The notes under the pieces are model-generated. The model made no database searches, was not told where the DNA came from, and worked only from the letters and a program-made list of their open reading frames with translations. A stretch of DNA of 64,000 nt from Monoplex corrugatus (taxonomy: Eukaryota; Mollusca; Gastropoda; Littorinimorpha; Ranellidae). Position 1 is the stretch's first letter; every line of letters begins with the position of its first letter. Below are positions 1-14,900 of the stretch, in pieces. The stretch covers positions 49,261,250 through 49,325,249 of the forward strand of contig JAPXFY010000016.1 in the NCBI GenBank assembly GCA_030674185.1. The letters are read 5' to 3'. The position numbers were made by a program, and so were the translations under genes.

Positions 1-227
1 CTGCGCTTGTCCATCCAGAGCACCCAGAGTTCTGTTTGTTAAGAAGACAGGGAAATCAGATTGTTGTTTCATTTTGGTCAGTATATTCATTTGTAAGCAG
101 ATGTATAACTAAAACTGACATAGCTAAACAGAGGTCAGGAAATCCACTTAGCTCAGCTGGTCAAGTTTGGAGTTTGTTCAAGACTTTATCAAACTTGTTC
201 AATTCAAAACAAGTGCAATTGCCTGCG

Positions 228-395
228 TAAAATAGAATCAGAACGCGTATACCAGACAAGACAGGCGTAAATTTTCGCAAGCGCCTTTGTCAAGCATAAA
301 CCTAAGACCACAAACAAACAAACACCAAATACAAAAATAAGACCAAAAAGACTAAAACTTCCCTGCTGCTTCGTCCAGTGGGAGAAAAGGAATCT
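228..395 (+). repeat. Dispersed repeat family E, copy 1
   Basis: This segment is recognisably repeated, inverted, at 40235-40450 and partly at 57857-58020. Shared pieces include AATAGAATCAGAACGC, ACAAGACAGGC, AAATTTTC and GTCCAGTGGGAGAAAAGG. I do not recognise the family. Bases 1-227 show nothing else. Confidence 0.75.
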
Positions 396-441
396 ATTTT
401 CATGTTTAAACAACTTGCAAAAGAACAGAGTAAAGATTTAC

Positions 442-558
442 TGGAGAATGTTGGTATCGTTGAATGGCCTCTCCTGCTGCCTGTTGATTATTCTGAAGAC
501 GTCCACCTCGTCATCTCCAACAATGCGCACAACAGACCTGTTGTAGGTCTGACTCAAA
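442..558 (-). CDS. ADGRV1: Calx-beta exon 28, last in window
   Basis: This exon is 117 bases: one base completing Ser, 38 codons and two extra bases. It reads YNRSVVRIVGDDEVDVFRII, a linker toward the next repeat. The acceptor is TTGTGCAG and the donor is CCA/GTAAAT. The next exon must lie before base 1. Confidence 0.78.
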
Positions 559-770
559 CTGCACAACAGACAATATCACCACTTGACTTCAGGATGAAAA
601 TTAACACAATGAAAACTATGGTGCAAGAAAGAAAGATGTTCAACGGATTGTTAGTTTGTATATCTGCTTATGTACCTATGTCATTTGGTTTGTATGAGTA
701 TATACATTTTTTTCTGAATCATGATAAATGCAAGGTGAATGCAAATATAACCCTTTAATGGTGCTCTCCT

Positions 771-822
<52 letters not shown>

Positions 823-3800
823 AACACTCAAACTCATAAATGCTAGGCTATGAAAGATTAGGCACATTAAAAATGTACATTATTATCATTACCAATACTA
901 AGGCTCCCCTAATAAATTGGCCTTGTGATCCGAATGTGGTACTGCATCATGTATGCAGAAATGCCAGGGAAGTAAAACCACAATCATTTTAATGTTCAAA
1001 ATGTTTTTGTAACTTCTAATGACAACAAGTGCCTATCAATTAACATCAGGATGAGAGTTCTTCAGAGTTATATAGAACCAATACTGTTGTAAGGATGTGA
1101 ACACAAGGTTGAACAGGACTGAGGCAGCTGAAATGTGGTTTCTAAGAAGAATGTTAAAGAGTTCCATGGACAGCAAAGAAAACAAACAAGACAGTCTTGA
1201 ATGAGACAACACACACAAAAAAACATCAATGAAGAAGGCTGGGAAAAGATAAGCAACATTTATAGGACATTTTATAAGGCAAGAGAAATTAGAGCACCAA
1301 GTTACAATAGGAAAGTTGGAGGGAAAGAGCACAGGGTAGATCCAGGAAGAAAATACTGGATGGACTTGCAGAGTGGATGGAAACAGAGAAGGTGGGAGAT
1401 GTACTTGCAGTGACAAAAAGAAAGATTCGTATGGAGTGCCATGATTGCCAACAGCATGCGGCTGGGCACATAATCACGATGATGATGAATGACACATTGA
1501 ACAATTCAATACCTTGCCCCGTTGGAAGGATTATGAATGTCAATGTAGAACTGTTTTGGGTACAGATCTAGGGAGGCTGTCGCAGGTGTCAGTTTCACTG
1601 TGATATACTGGATAGCCTGCAGAGGAAAACAATAAATATATCAAAATCTACAGGTGATATATCGGATAGCCAGCAATGGAAGACAGCAAATATATCCAAA
1701 TCTACAGGTGATATAGCCGATAGCCAGCGATGGAACACACTCAACATCAAACTCTACATGTGATATAGTGGAAGCCTACAATGAAAACACTACAAAAAAT
1801 ACATCAAACACAATATGTGATATACTTCATAGTCTACAATCAAAAACAACAAATACATCAAACTCTACGCATGATACACTGAAGTCGGTGATGGATTTGT
1901 AGTTCTGAGTTTGTTCAAGAGGGATTCACTGCACTCAGACAATTCCACATGGGCACCATCCAAGTCAGCTGGCAACTATCTGGCAAACTGTGTAAAATCA
2001 TATGTATGGCAAGGTTTTGAAATGGGGAGATGGAGAGAGAGACCCACGAAACAATAAGCCGATACCACTACAATGATGGAAACATTATCATTAGCAGCAA
2101 ACAGGTCAGTTTTCAATATTGTAGACTGGGCTGGAATCGATATCGGTCCACAGCCCACATTCCACAAATAAATCGGAACTCTAGAGCAACTAGCTGTCAT
2201 TTCTACATCCATTATTAAAGAATATAGACTAATAAGCATGTATTTTAATGGCTTTCTTTTTGTTTTCATTTTGACATACTGCTTCTTACAGATGAAAAGT
2301 AATGACAGCAAAGTAATTAAGTGGTGGAATTTCCCACCTGGATGGTCTGATATTGAACCTGCCTAGTAGCAACCGGTGGATAACATACAGAGATTTTTCA
2401 GATCTTCCAAGTCAAAAGATGTGCAGATTGCTGTTAGTGCCTAAAAAACTCCCTATGAGATGTGTAACACATTCAGAGCATCAAATACACATGTTAAAGA
2501 TTCTGTAGTCATGTCAGTGTTTGGTGGGTCACACAAAACCAAAAATACCCAGCAAACACACCAGAAAAATAGAGTAAGACTGTCAACCTGGTAAATACAC
2601 ACACACATACATACACACGCACACACATACATATGCACAGACACACACACACACACAACAAAACATACGCACACTGAAACTAAACAAAAATGGAATGTCG
2701 TAACCAGTGTAACGTACCTCTGAGCGCTGCAAGAATACAAGCACTCCTTCTTCTCGCTCATAATCAGCACCTTCTGTAGCCAGGTAAATGCTGACGCCAG
2801 AGTCTGTGACAGGTAAGGTCATCATCCTGGTTGTGTAGCTGACTGTCACATCATAGTTCAGGCCCTGCACGCGCTGCACTCCAATTCTCGCTGTCTTGTC
2901 GCTTTTGCCCACAATTACCATGCTGATACAAAAAACCCAACTCTTTTGTTTCAATAATACACTATAACAAAGATAAAAAAAAATTACTATGTGACTCAAA
3001 ATGGGAAAACTTGGCAAAACTTGCAGCCAGCCAATCATAGCTAGATCTAAAAACAGCTGGATAGGATCAAATTTGGTCAAATGAGATGTTTCTGTATTTC
3101 AAGTCTTAAACATCTGGTCTTCAATTTCCCAAAGTTTTCACATATTTTATTATTAATGAAAACAGTCTGAAAAATGTTTTTTCAACATTTTATGAGCATA
3201 TTACTTCCTTGACAAACACACAAAGTTCAAATGTGCCTAAAATGACAACTATAGTAGAGAATGTATTTTCGTGTTAATTCATAAACTTTGAAATGTTACG
3301 ATGAACTATAAACTCAAAACTGAAAATTTTGCACATTATTAGAATTTTCTCATGCTAGGTCATGTACAATGAATATCAAGTATTCACCTTGAAGATCCTA
3401 TGATCATGTCAGTGGTCTTATTTTATGACACAACAAATTCTGGCCTTACTGTATGACACAATAAACGTTGGCCTTATTTCATGACACAATAAACTTTGGC
3501 CTTATTTCATGACACAATAAACTCTGGCCTTATTTCATGACACAATAAACTTTGGCCTTATTTCATGACACAATAAACTCTGGCCTTATTTCATGACACA
3601 ATAAACTTTGGCCTTATTTCATGACACAATAAACTCTGGCCTTATTTCATGATACAATAAACTTTGACCTTACTTCATGACACGATAAATTTTGACTTTA
3701 TTGTATGGCAGATTAAACTTTGGCCTTATTTCATGACAGATTAAACTTCGGCCTCATTTCTTGACAATAAACGCTGTCCTTTCAGACGCAATCAACTTCA

Positions 3801-6800
3801 GCCTTATTTCATAACACAACTAACTTTGGGCTAATTTCTCAGGCACCTTTTAGTTAAGAATAGCTACCCTTTCAAACACTCAAAACAAAAGCATTATAGT
3901 ATCCTTTTATTGTCAAATTCATCATAACTTTGCATTCTTTCTTCAAGTTCGTTGCCCAGTTTTACTACTCTTCAAAATGCAGCCTACCACAAAAATTTTT
4001 TTCATGATTATATCATATTAAAGAATAAAGACATACATAACTCTGGAGTAAAATTTTGGAGGACTCACAACTACTATACAATATCCTTATATTATTATTC
4101 CTATTATCATATCAACCCTTTGCATTGTCATCCATGCTAGCAAAGCAAAAACTTAAACTTTTGACTCCCTCACTCTATACACCAGATCCTGCAGGAAGCT
4201 GGTGGATAGGGTGAGGGAGTCAAAGGCTTAAGTTTTTAAAGCTGGTAAATTGGATGCAGTAGTCAAAGGGTTAAAGAAAAAACGTAAATAAATGAATAAA
4301 CATACAAGTAAAAGTCTTACCTATAAATAGGCACAATCTGCACCAGACCACGCACATGGTCGCTAGGCAGGATGGTGATGGTGGCAAAGAGACTGGCACT
4401 GTTTAAGCGAGCATCATCACCCACACTCACCAGCTTCACAACAAACGTAAACCGCTCCTCTGGAATCTGATGCATACAAACTTTCATGTATGCACATATA
4501 CATACACACACATATGTGCAAATATATACACACAAACAGAATCTGATGTATACGATCTTTCACATATGCACACAAACATACACACACATATGTGCAAATA
4601 TATGCACACGAACACAACACACATATACATGAGCAACTCAAAAAACGCATGAGGATAACTCATGAATACTAACAAATGAACACACACTCACATAGACATG
4701 CACACACACAAACAGACATTAAATAAGAACTTACATACATATACTTTTTTCTGGCCATGAATGCTGGAAGATGACATGTATATACTCAGCAAAGAAAACA
4801 AACGAGACAGTCCTGATGGATGCAGACACAAGATCATTCATTAGGAAGATTAGGAAAAGACAGACAACATTTGATAGGCCATTTTATGAGGAAAGGGGAA
4901 TTGGTGCACCTGGTCACAACAGGAAAGGTGGAGGGAAAGAGAGCACCAGGCAGACCTAGGGAGAAAATATTGGACTTGCAGGGTTGCTGAGGACAGAGAG
5001 GGCGGAAGATGTGTTTGCAGCAGCAAGGGACAAAGATACATGTACATATGGACGGCCATGATTGCCAACGCCACGCGGCAGGGCACTTGATGATGATGAT
5101 ATACGTATATACTTAATTTCACACCCACACAAATGCACATAATTATACATTATTCTGTCTGCAATCTTACTGAACACACATACAACACACACACACACAA
5201 TACACACACACACAACAGAACACACACACATCAACAACACACACAACACAACACAACACACACACACATGCACACATATACACTTCACTCACCTGATCAT
5301 CCTTGAGGCGCACAATCAAATCGCACAAGCTTGTATTAGCATAACAAGTTGCATTCCCTGTCAGCGATACAAGCTGGCTGATCAGCTGCCTGTCTTCTTC
5401 TTCGCTGCTTGTCTGGTTCATCTTGGCTTTCCAAAACACCAGCACCTCTCCATAGTCAGCGTTGAGTCGGGTCAGGGTCAAGGTCACGTTGGGATTAACA
5501 TCTTCGTCTGCTTCCACATTTTTGGACTGTTCGTCAAAACCGATGATACCATTGGACAGATCACTAGGTCTGATGATGATCTCTGCAAATCCCTGGACAC
5601 AGACACCGTAACTGACAATAAACTTCAAGATTTTTTCCCTACTGTTCCATTTCCTATCCCACATCAATGGCCACAAAATCTTGGACAATTCACACCACTT
5701 TGATGATGATGATGATGATGATGGGGGTGATAATCATAATGCTATGGAGTTCAATCTAGGATTGAGGTTGTGACAGGGCTGTACTCTACCTTACTATCAT
5801 GATTTGCCCTGGCATCAACCAGGTCCAAGAGATACAGACACCTGCAATGTTAGTCAGGAGATTTGAGCAAAACTCTCAAAAACAACTCTGTGAAGTAGTT
5901 GACACTCGACTGTATGGTGTCAGTTTCCTGAGTTTATAACACACCAAACTTTGGACAGGAGTTGACTGATGCTGAAAATCCACCAAACTCTCAGGATCGA
6001 TGGTATTGAACCTTCAACCATCTAGTCAGTAGTGTGTTATGTCAGCCACAGCACCATAGCGACTGTATGACTTCAGTTCAAGACAATTCAGACTAATGTG
6101 TTGTCTCTACTCATCCTATGAGCAGGATAGCTCAGTATTTGGTGGCTTATGGAAACAAAAAAATCACCAGCACACATAGACTGAGTATGCAGACAGACTG
6201 TGCAACAACATACCACCTGTATTGTGGATAAAACAATGTGCATACATGCACTAAAAAAATCGAATTGCTTAAAAATGGAAAATAAAACAACATCAAATCA
6301 CCAACATTTCTTCTTCTTCTTCCTATGATGCATCACTTCTGTCCCCTTTACCCTCTTCAACAGGTGAGATAACTAAGTTGGTATGAACATCAGACCTCCA
6401 AGCACAAAGTCTGAATTTGATCCTGCTACGGCAATACTTAGTGGGTAAAGGGTGGAAAGTCTTGACCTCTTAGGAGGTCCCTGTTGACTCAGGACCTGCT
6501 ACTTCCTGAATCCATTTCAAGTACATGCAAACATCAAATACACACTTAGAAATTCTGTACTCCATATGTATGCAAACATCAAATACACACTAAGCAATCC
6601 TGTAAGCCATATCAGCATTTGGCAGCTTATAGAATTAAGAAAATACTGTGCATGTAGCACATCCTTCAAAAATGGGGTATGACTGCCCACATGGCAGGGT
6701 AACTCACCAAAGATAAAGCATACCACATAGTGTGGGTCAAACCACCATAACAATGTGCAGACACACAACTGAAAAAAAGCTGCTCTGAATGAAGATAAAA

Positions 6801-9419
6801 ATCTCACCTTCATGCCTCCATCAGGTGTCCCCTTGGCCACCCTGGCCCCTCCTGTCACCTGTGTCAGGTAGACCACTACAGACTCCTGAGGCTCTGCCAA
6901 TGTGTCGTCCCACAGAACCAGATTCACAGTTTTTGTACTTTCTTCTGCCTGTTGACACCAGTGTCACCCACAATGACTGATGATGTAAAAGGTGATTATC
7001 AAAATGAAAGGTGAACAATGATATAAAAACAGTCCCTCTCATAACAAGTGACAGACTGTTGTAGTCATGTGGGTAAATGTCAGACTTCCAACTAAACAGT
7101 CCTGGGTTTGATCTACCTAGACACCTCCACCTGGTGGGTAAAGGGTGGACATTTGTCCAATCTCCAAGGTCAACAGGTGTACAGACTTGCCAGTGCCTAA
7201 ACCTCCTTTGCGTGAGTATACATGCAGAATATCAAATGTGCATGTCAAAGATCTTGTAAATCATCTCAGCAGATGGCTTATGGAAACATGATACATCCAG
7301 CATGCATACCCACCAAAGATGCAGACTGTGCCACAATACAGTGGAATGTGGTCAGCCTGCCTAACAGTTTGAGTTCTCTGTCTCCAATAAAAAGTCTGAT
7401 TATGTGTAATGCCCAGTGAATCTAAATGAGTTTGGAAAACAGCATTCTACAGGAATGATTTCAAAAATGATTTAGAAGAATGATTTAGATAAATAAGATA
7501 AAAGGAAAGATAACCATATTTAATGTTGTGTTGTTTGCTCATCACCAACACTGGAATTTGGAATACCTTGTATTATCTTTAACCTTCCTTGCATGTAAAA
7601 ATCATGATACAAAAAACAACAACATGAACTTTATTTTTGAGGAGGGGATTGTTAGTTTGCATATCATTACTTACTTATTTACAATCCATCCTGTGATTAT
7701 GTAAAAAGCATGCAGTTGGTTTACTACCAGCAACAAAAGTCATCTACCTCTGTGAATTCTGGGTTAGTCTCTGTATACGATAGTAACCCAAGTATGTTTC
7801 ATGGCTTTCAGGTCTCCAACTGCTCACTGCAGATGCTCTTCAATCTTTCTTTCTTGTGTCTACCTCCTGCTGTCCAGAGATGAGCAACTTGCGTGATGTA
7901 TCCGGCTCTCTTCAGATGATGTGCCCAATCCATCTCCATAGTCTCTTTATGATGATAGTGCCATACTCTCTTGATTTCTTTGACAGAAAAGTTGTCGGCT
8001 GGAGATGATACTGGGCCAGAAGATTTGTATGATTCTTCGGAGGCTCTTTGAGTGGAAGGCTGATAGCTTGATAGGTTGCTTTCTGTCATCTTCCAGCATT
8101 CACAAACCATATCATTTTAAGACTCAAATTCAAGTCCGTCTTTCCTGTGAATTCTTCTGTTTAAATAAACGCTGTTAATACTGACCCTATCCCCATTCTG
8201 TTTTAATGCGTTCTTGTAGTGTTTTGTGTATGGATGTTATTTAGAGTGTACACATGATATTAATGGGTAAAAACAGTGAATTTGTGTTACATGTATATTT
8301 CATTTATGCTTGTATTGTAAAAATGTAAGTGCCTAGAGCCTGTCAGATGCAATATAAATGTATATTATCATTATTATTGTTCATTATCACCATCAAGTTC
8401 CTTGCCACATGGTGTTGGTGATCATGGCCTTCCATCTGTTTCTATCCCTTGTTGCCTCAAGCATCTCTTCCACCCTCTTTGTCTTCAGCCACTCTGCAAG
8501 TCCGTCCATTATCTTCTCCCTGGGTCTACATCATTATTGTTATCAATGTTAATAATATTATCATTAATATTAATATTATTACCATTCATTATCATTATTA
8601 TCAAAGTAATCAAAAAATGATGAGCATATGCAATTTTCTGGCCCACTGAGATGCATACATAGGTCTATTTCACATAAGTTTAGATTGAAAAAAAAAAAGA
8701 CAAAAAGAAACAACATGAGCAGAAGTGCACTGCAGCAGTGTGCTCTCTTCAGGTACAGCAGCCCAAGTCTAACATAGTAAATCTACTTCTCAAGACAAAA
8801 AAATAATGAAATACAAACACAAAGAATATGAACACTGTCACCTGAAACTCCACGAGCGTGTCCAATATAGAGTAGTCCAGCCCTCCTTTGGCAGCGGAAC
8901 CAGGCTTGCGCTGTCCTAAGGCCTGACCAACGGTGTCTTTGGTGGTGTTATCTGTGTTGACCACTATCTCTGACGTCCATGACTCACCTCCACCAACTGT
9001 TCGCACTTTGGCTGTCACCCGTCCAAACAGTCCGCCTGCAAAGGATGAGAAAAAAACAAACAAACAAGACAGTCAAGTTATTATCTCTCTCTCTCTCTCT
9101 CTCTCTCCTCCATCCTCCCCTCCACACACACACACACACACACACACACAACAAACAATAAATTCATGCATATGCATATACAGACACATATATACACACA
9201 AACCCATACACATGCATAAACACACACACAAACACATGAATTCATGCATATCACATACATAAACGCCCACTCACACATATATACACACACATAAACTCAT
9301 ACACATGCATAAACTCAACATCCCTATTGTAAATACTTTTCCAGTGAGGAAAATACAGAGAGAGAGAGAGACAAAGAGAGAGAGAGAGAAAAATAGAGAG
9401 AAAGAGAGAGAGAAAGACA

Positions 9420-9468
<49 letters not shown>

Positions 9469-10449
9469 GAGTGAGTGAGTGAGTGTGTGTGTATATGCAC
9501 ATATGTACAAGCATGTATACATGCATGTGTGCGTCTTTTGCGCTTGGACATGTACGCTTATTTCATAGGAGAGAGGAGAGAATATTAGTAAGCTGTGACC
9601 ATCACTTTAATCTTTTCTGTCTAGTTTTGCCACAAAAAATTCCACTATATCCTGCATACCATGTCATTTGTTTTGTTTATATTACTCAACGTTGGCTGCT
9701 GTTCATTTGATGAAGCAAAGAAATTTCACTGAAGAGTACTTCATTTATATAGCTGTGTTTGCAAGGTTGTTTCTGGATTTATCGTTGAATTTTATTTTCT
9801 CAAGATGATGTTGCAGCCGTCAGATGATCCCACATGCAGCAACATCACAAATGTATTGTGATTAGAAACATGCAAGATAACCATGGTTTACATGCTACAA
9901 GCCTACCCATAAACCCATATCCCTTCGACCCCTGCATCCTGTCCACCAGCATCCTGCATTGTCCAACCATGCTAGCAAAGCAAAAACTTAACCCTCTGAC
10001 TCCCTCATCCTATCCTTTTGGGTGAGGGAGTCAAAGGGTCAAGTTTTTGTAGTTTGTGGATAAGGTGCGGGAAATGCTTGTAAAATCTTGATAGGTTACA
10101 CTGCCTTTTCTAATGTCATTTTCTGTCTTTCTGGCAGAAGATTTTTTTAATGAGAGACCCAGCCCCCGCCCATTCCCTTGAAAGCCTTGACAGCAGTTAC
10201 AAAAGTAGTCTCAGTTCAATGGAACAGCCTACCCACATCCTGAGGTGCGAGGACCAGTTGCCTTCTTCGATCTCCAAAAGTTGCTTTTGCCTACTCATGT
10301 TTTTCTTACCCATATTTAGTAAAGATCCATCCATAAACAGCTGAGAAAATCGTGTTTATATGTTTTGGCAACAGACACAGACACAGAGAGGCACAGATCT
10401 GTACACACATCCCTCCCACGTAACATGAAATAACCACCTTTGAAAAAAA

Positions 10450-10532
<83 letters not shown>

Positions 10533-10630
10533 TGTAAGTGTGCGTGTGTGTGTGTGTAAGTGTGTGTGTGTGTGTGTGTGTGGTGGTGGTGGTCTTTGAT
10601 TTAATGTCTATTCACTAAAGTGATTTTAGA

Positions 10631-10678
<48 letters not shown>

Positions 10679-11857
10679 GGGGGAGTGATAGAGGAGGAGT
10701 GAAGAAGATATTTGAAAATTGTCAATTTTGATTTTGAGAAAAGATGATCCAGAAAACAACTGTTTTGAAGAGGGGAAGGTAAAACTAACAAATAATGTTA
10801 CCATAATTATCGATTTAAACAAACAAACTGACAAACAAAATTAGTAAATATCCGGAAGAAATGAATAAAAAGTAAAACTAATAATTGACTAACCACAACA
10901 ATGAACAAGTCAAATAACATTTTAAAGGTAATTCGCTATAGGACTTTTTGACAGGCTAACAAAAAATTCATACAGTAATGATGATGAGGCAAATAAGTCA
11001 GAAACTGTACTCACAGATAGTGTTGGAATATGTCGTTTTACCCTAACGCAAGAAAGAATATGACTATGTGTTATCTTCTTTCCACACAGACACACTATGT
11101 TATTGGTATATTTTGTTTTGAATGCATCAAGTTTCCATCTGTACATAAGGGACTGTATAGTTCTGCTGGCATGAAGCTGCTTAAGTATTTTGCTAACTTC
11201 AAAATTCATGTGACATTTATCATACTTTTTCTGTTTTAATTGGAACTGCTTCCAGACGTAGTTGTCCACTAAAGTGTAATTCTCGTGCAACGAGAGAGAA
11301 AGCTGGATATTGTTTGAATCTGGTGAGTTATTAGCTCCCCGTTTGGCAGCCCTGTCAACTTTATTATTATAACTAAAAGAACTATGAGAAGGTATCCAGC
11401 AGAAAGTGATATCAGTGCCTCTTAAAGATAAATTATGAATCAAGTGACTTATTTCCAGAATCATTTCTGATCTTGTTTGTAATTTTGATAATTCAAGAGC
11501 CTGAAGTACTGATTTTGAATCAACGCAAAGAAGTATCTGAAAAATTGTCCTAGGAAGACTTATCAGAAAGTTTAAAGCCATTAATATTGCAAAGAGTTCA
11601 GCTGTAAAGATAGATTTATCAAGTCCTATGTAGAAAGATTTTTCAATTTTGAGAGCAGGTATTAAAAACGCTGAGCCTGCTTTTCTTTCAATTACTGACC
11701 CATCAGTGTAAATTTTCAAATGATCAGAATATACGTCGTTTATATGACATTTAACCTGACTTGCCAGTAAGTTTATATTGTCTCCTTTTTTTAAATTAGT
11801 GTGGTGTACGTCAAATCGTGCTCTTTGGAGTTCCCAACTGGGTACTGGCGAAAAGGA

Positions 11858-11933
<76 letters not shown>

Positions 11934-14900
11934 ATGTGTGGAGGGGAAACTAAAGTATAAGCAGACACACCTGTGCGTCTGATTTTCAGGGGCACGGTGT
12001 GGGGACGTTCAGACTCTGTGATGACATCTGGATCAAACCACAGGACTCCATAGGGGTCATTACTCTCAGCAATGGTCACCACAGACAATGCTGACTGCAA
12101 GTCTAGTCGTGGGCTGATCACTGTAACACAACACAACACAATTACATGAAACAAGTGATGGGTGTGATGGTCAAGTGGGTAGATGCTGGACATTCAACTG
12201 GACTGGGTTCAATCCTGCTGGGTATCCCCTGCCTGGTGGGTAAATCGTGGATATTTGTCCAATCTCCCAGGTCAACATGTGTGGACACCTGCTAGGTCTA
12301 AATCCTCTTCATGTATATCCACAAGCAAAACATCAAATATCTATGTATAAGATCTGATACATGGCTTATGGCTTGAAAACAATCAGAATACATGCAAATC
12401 CAACAAGGAGTATGCAGACTGTGCAGCAACAAGCCATCTGCAAACTGTGGACAAGACAATGTGCATGTCTATACAACTAAGAAAAATTGCAATGCTAAAA
12501 AACATTTTGCATTTGTAAATGTCTGGAGGCTCGTGGAAACACAAAAAGGGGAAAGAAGTTGGCAGCTACGCAAGTTGGTGGCAGGGGGAAAGGGTGATGC
12601 CCAAAAGAGAGATGAAGACCCAAGTAGAGCGAGAGAGGGCTCTTCCATTCTCTCTTGGTCCGGAGGCTGGGCTGGACCAGGTTGGTGCACATTGTATGGC
12701 TTGTGTTCCAGGGTTTGTCGTCTTCCCACCTTGGCATTCGGTTTGTAAACAAGTAACTGATGACTGGGTCTGAATGGGTCTTGCAACGCATGGACAGCCC
12801 TCCTTTTGCTTGATGACATGACTACTGAGTGGCATCGGGGGACTTGGGAGGTGACTGCCTGGAGAGTAGTGAAGCACTGTTGTTCTGGGTCCCATCTGCA
12901 CCCTCGTGGTGTTTCTTGTTAATGTTCGTGAGTTTGTTAATCCTTTGACTTCCCCAACCTACCTGCCGCCACAAAACTTAACCCTTTCATACCCTGACTC
13001 TATCAACCAGCTTCCTGCAAGAAGCTGGTGGAAAGCGGGAATGAGGGGGATAAGTCTTGGCTTAGCTGTCTTTGCCAATAATGCAAAAGGCTGGTGGATA
13101 GGGTGAGGGTTCAAAGAATTACAGAGGCAGCATTAAATCCACAACTTTTGTATGTAACTAACTGTCACTGACCACAGTTCTTTTTTCTGTTTCTGGTTGT
13201 TATTCAGGTGTTCATGTACTGATTTGTTCACTGCTGTTCAGAAGCTCATATACTGACTTATTGTTGTTGAGATCTTCATTTACTGGCTTGTTTCATATTG
13301 TTCAGGAGCTCATATACCGACTTCTTTACTGTTGTTCAGGTGTTCATATACTGACTTGTTTTATGTTGTTTAGGTGTTCATGTACTGACATGTTCATTCT
13401 TATTCTAGTGCTCATGTACTAACTTGTATATTATTGTTCAAGTGCTCATGTACTGACCTGTTTATTGTTGTTCAGGTGCTCATGCACTGATTTGTTTGTT
13501 GTTGTTCATGTGCTCATTTATTTACTGTTGTCCACATGCTCATGTACTGACTTGGTTACTGTAGTTTGGGTGCTCATGTACAGATTTGTGTACTGTTATT
13601 CTGGTACTCATGTGCAGTATGTTTACTGAAACACTGTTGTTCATTTCAAAACAAATTGAAAACACTGTTACAAAAAAAAAGAAGGTTAAAGCCACATGCT
13701 TCTCACTGAGTGTATGAATGTTCACACATAATGCATGTTCATTTTGATTCCCCCTTTTATCTAAAAAGAAAACAAAAGACTAATCTCGCCCCTCCCCTCA
13801 AAAGAAAGAAAGAAACAAGCAAAAAAACACCAAAACAACACTAAAAAACACTGACTTGACCAGAAGCTGTGGTGCAATGGTTAATGCAATGGACTATCAA
13901 CTAGAAGGCTGTGGGTTTGAAACACCATCAGTCTGACAAAATCACTGTAGGATTTTTTGGCCCCAATTGGCTCCTACCCAGAGATGAACATGTCATGGGC
14001 TCATTGGGAAGATTGGGGCCACACAGTGGAGTCTCATCACTTCATGACGTGTCACTGATGTTGTTGCTCAAATCTCTTTACCAACACCACAGGTGTCTGT
14101 ATCTCTTGGGCCTGGTTGACACAGGGTATGATATGATAGTGAGCGTACAGTACAGCCCTGTCACATAGTCTCAATTGTAGATGGAACTCTACGGCACCAT
14201 GAGCATCACCCCCACAGTCATCATCATCATAGCTCTGTGAAAAATGGTCCCTGCTTCTGTAGCAGTTAAGGTGGTGCAGAAAATGGAACAGAACAAAAAT
14301 GAAAAAAAAAAAAAAAAGGTGAGCATAAACAGAACTGCAGAAGTGTGATGATCCTTTAGACAAAAAGCAACAACAAAATCACTGATCTTTCAACACTTTT
14401 TCACACTACCCACAAGCTTCTACCAGCTTTTCAGCAAGAAGCTGGTAGATAGGTTGGGAGGAATAAAAGGGTTACAAAAAAGTCCACCAGATCAGGTGAA
14501 AGAGACTGACCAGGCTGGACAGGGGTGGGCAACTGATCCACATCTGTCAGGCGGATGTGGAACTGCTCAGACTGCTCTGGGATGTCATCCGAAAAGATCT
14601 GCACACAGAAATAAATCCCATACACATTATAAAAGTTCAAGAAGTTAAAGGTTATCTCATGAGTATAGGTCAATGAGGAGCATGTGATGGAGACTCAATT
14701 GTTTGGAAAGCGAAAAGAATAGTTCCCATTCTTCTCCCTTGGCACATATGCCACACACATGATAGTCCAGAATATCAGTCAAGAGACGCATCTGTGATAA
14801 ATTCATAACATAATGATACTCAAGAACATAAATAAAAAGACATATTTATATAAACTCATGATATAATGATACTCAAAAATATTTATCAAAAGACATACTT

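Noticed and set aside
378..758. 126-codon plus-strand frame
   Set aside because: It overlaps exon 28 on the opposite strand, whose Calx-beta content and phase fit both neighbours. The plus frame shows no domain.
10922..12193. Single 423-codon minus-strand frame taken as one gene
   Set aside because: It fuses three unrelated things: exon 21, a CA/TG microsatellite and a LINE RNase H end. The exon's GT donor and matching phase with exon 22 separate them.
12469..12901. Overlapping 98-118-codon frames on both strands
   Set aside because: No splice signals, domain or phase match to the Calx-beta gene. Both strands are open by composition.
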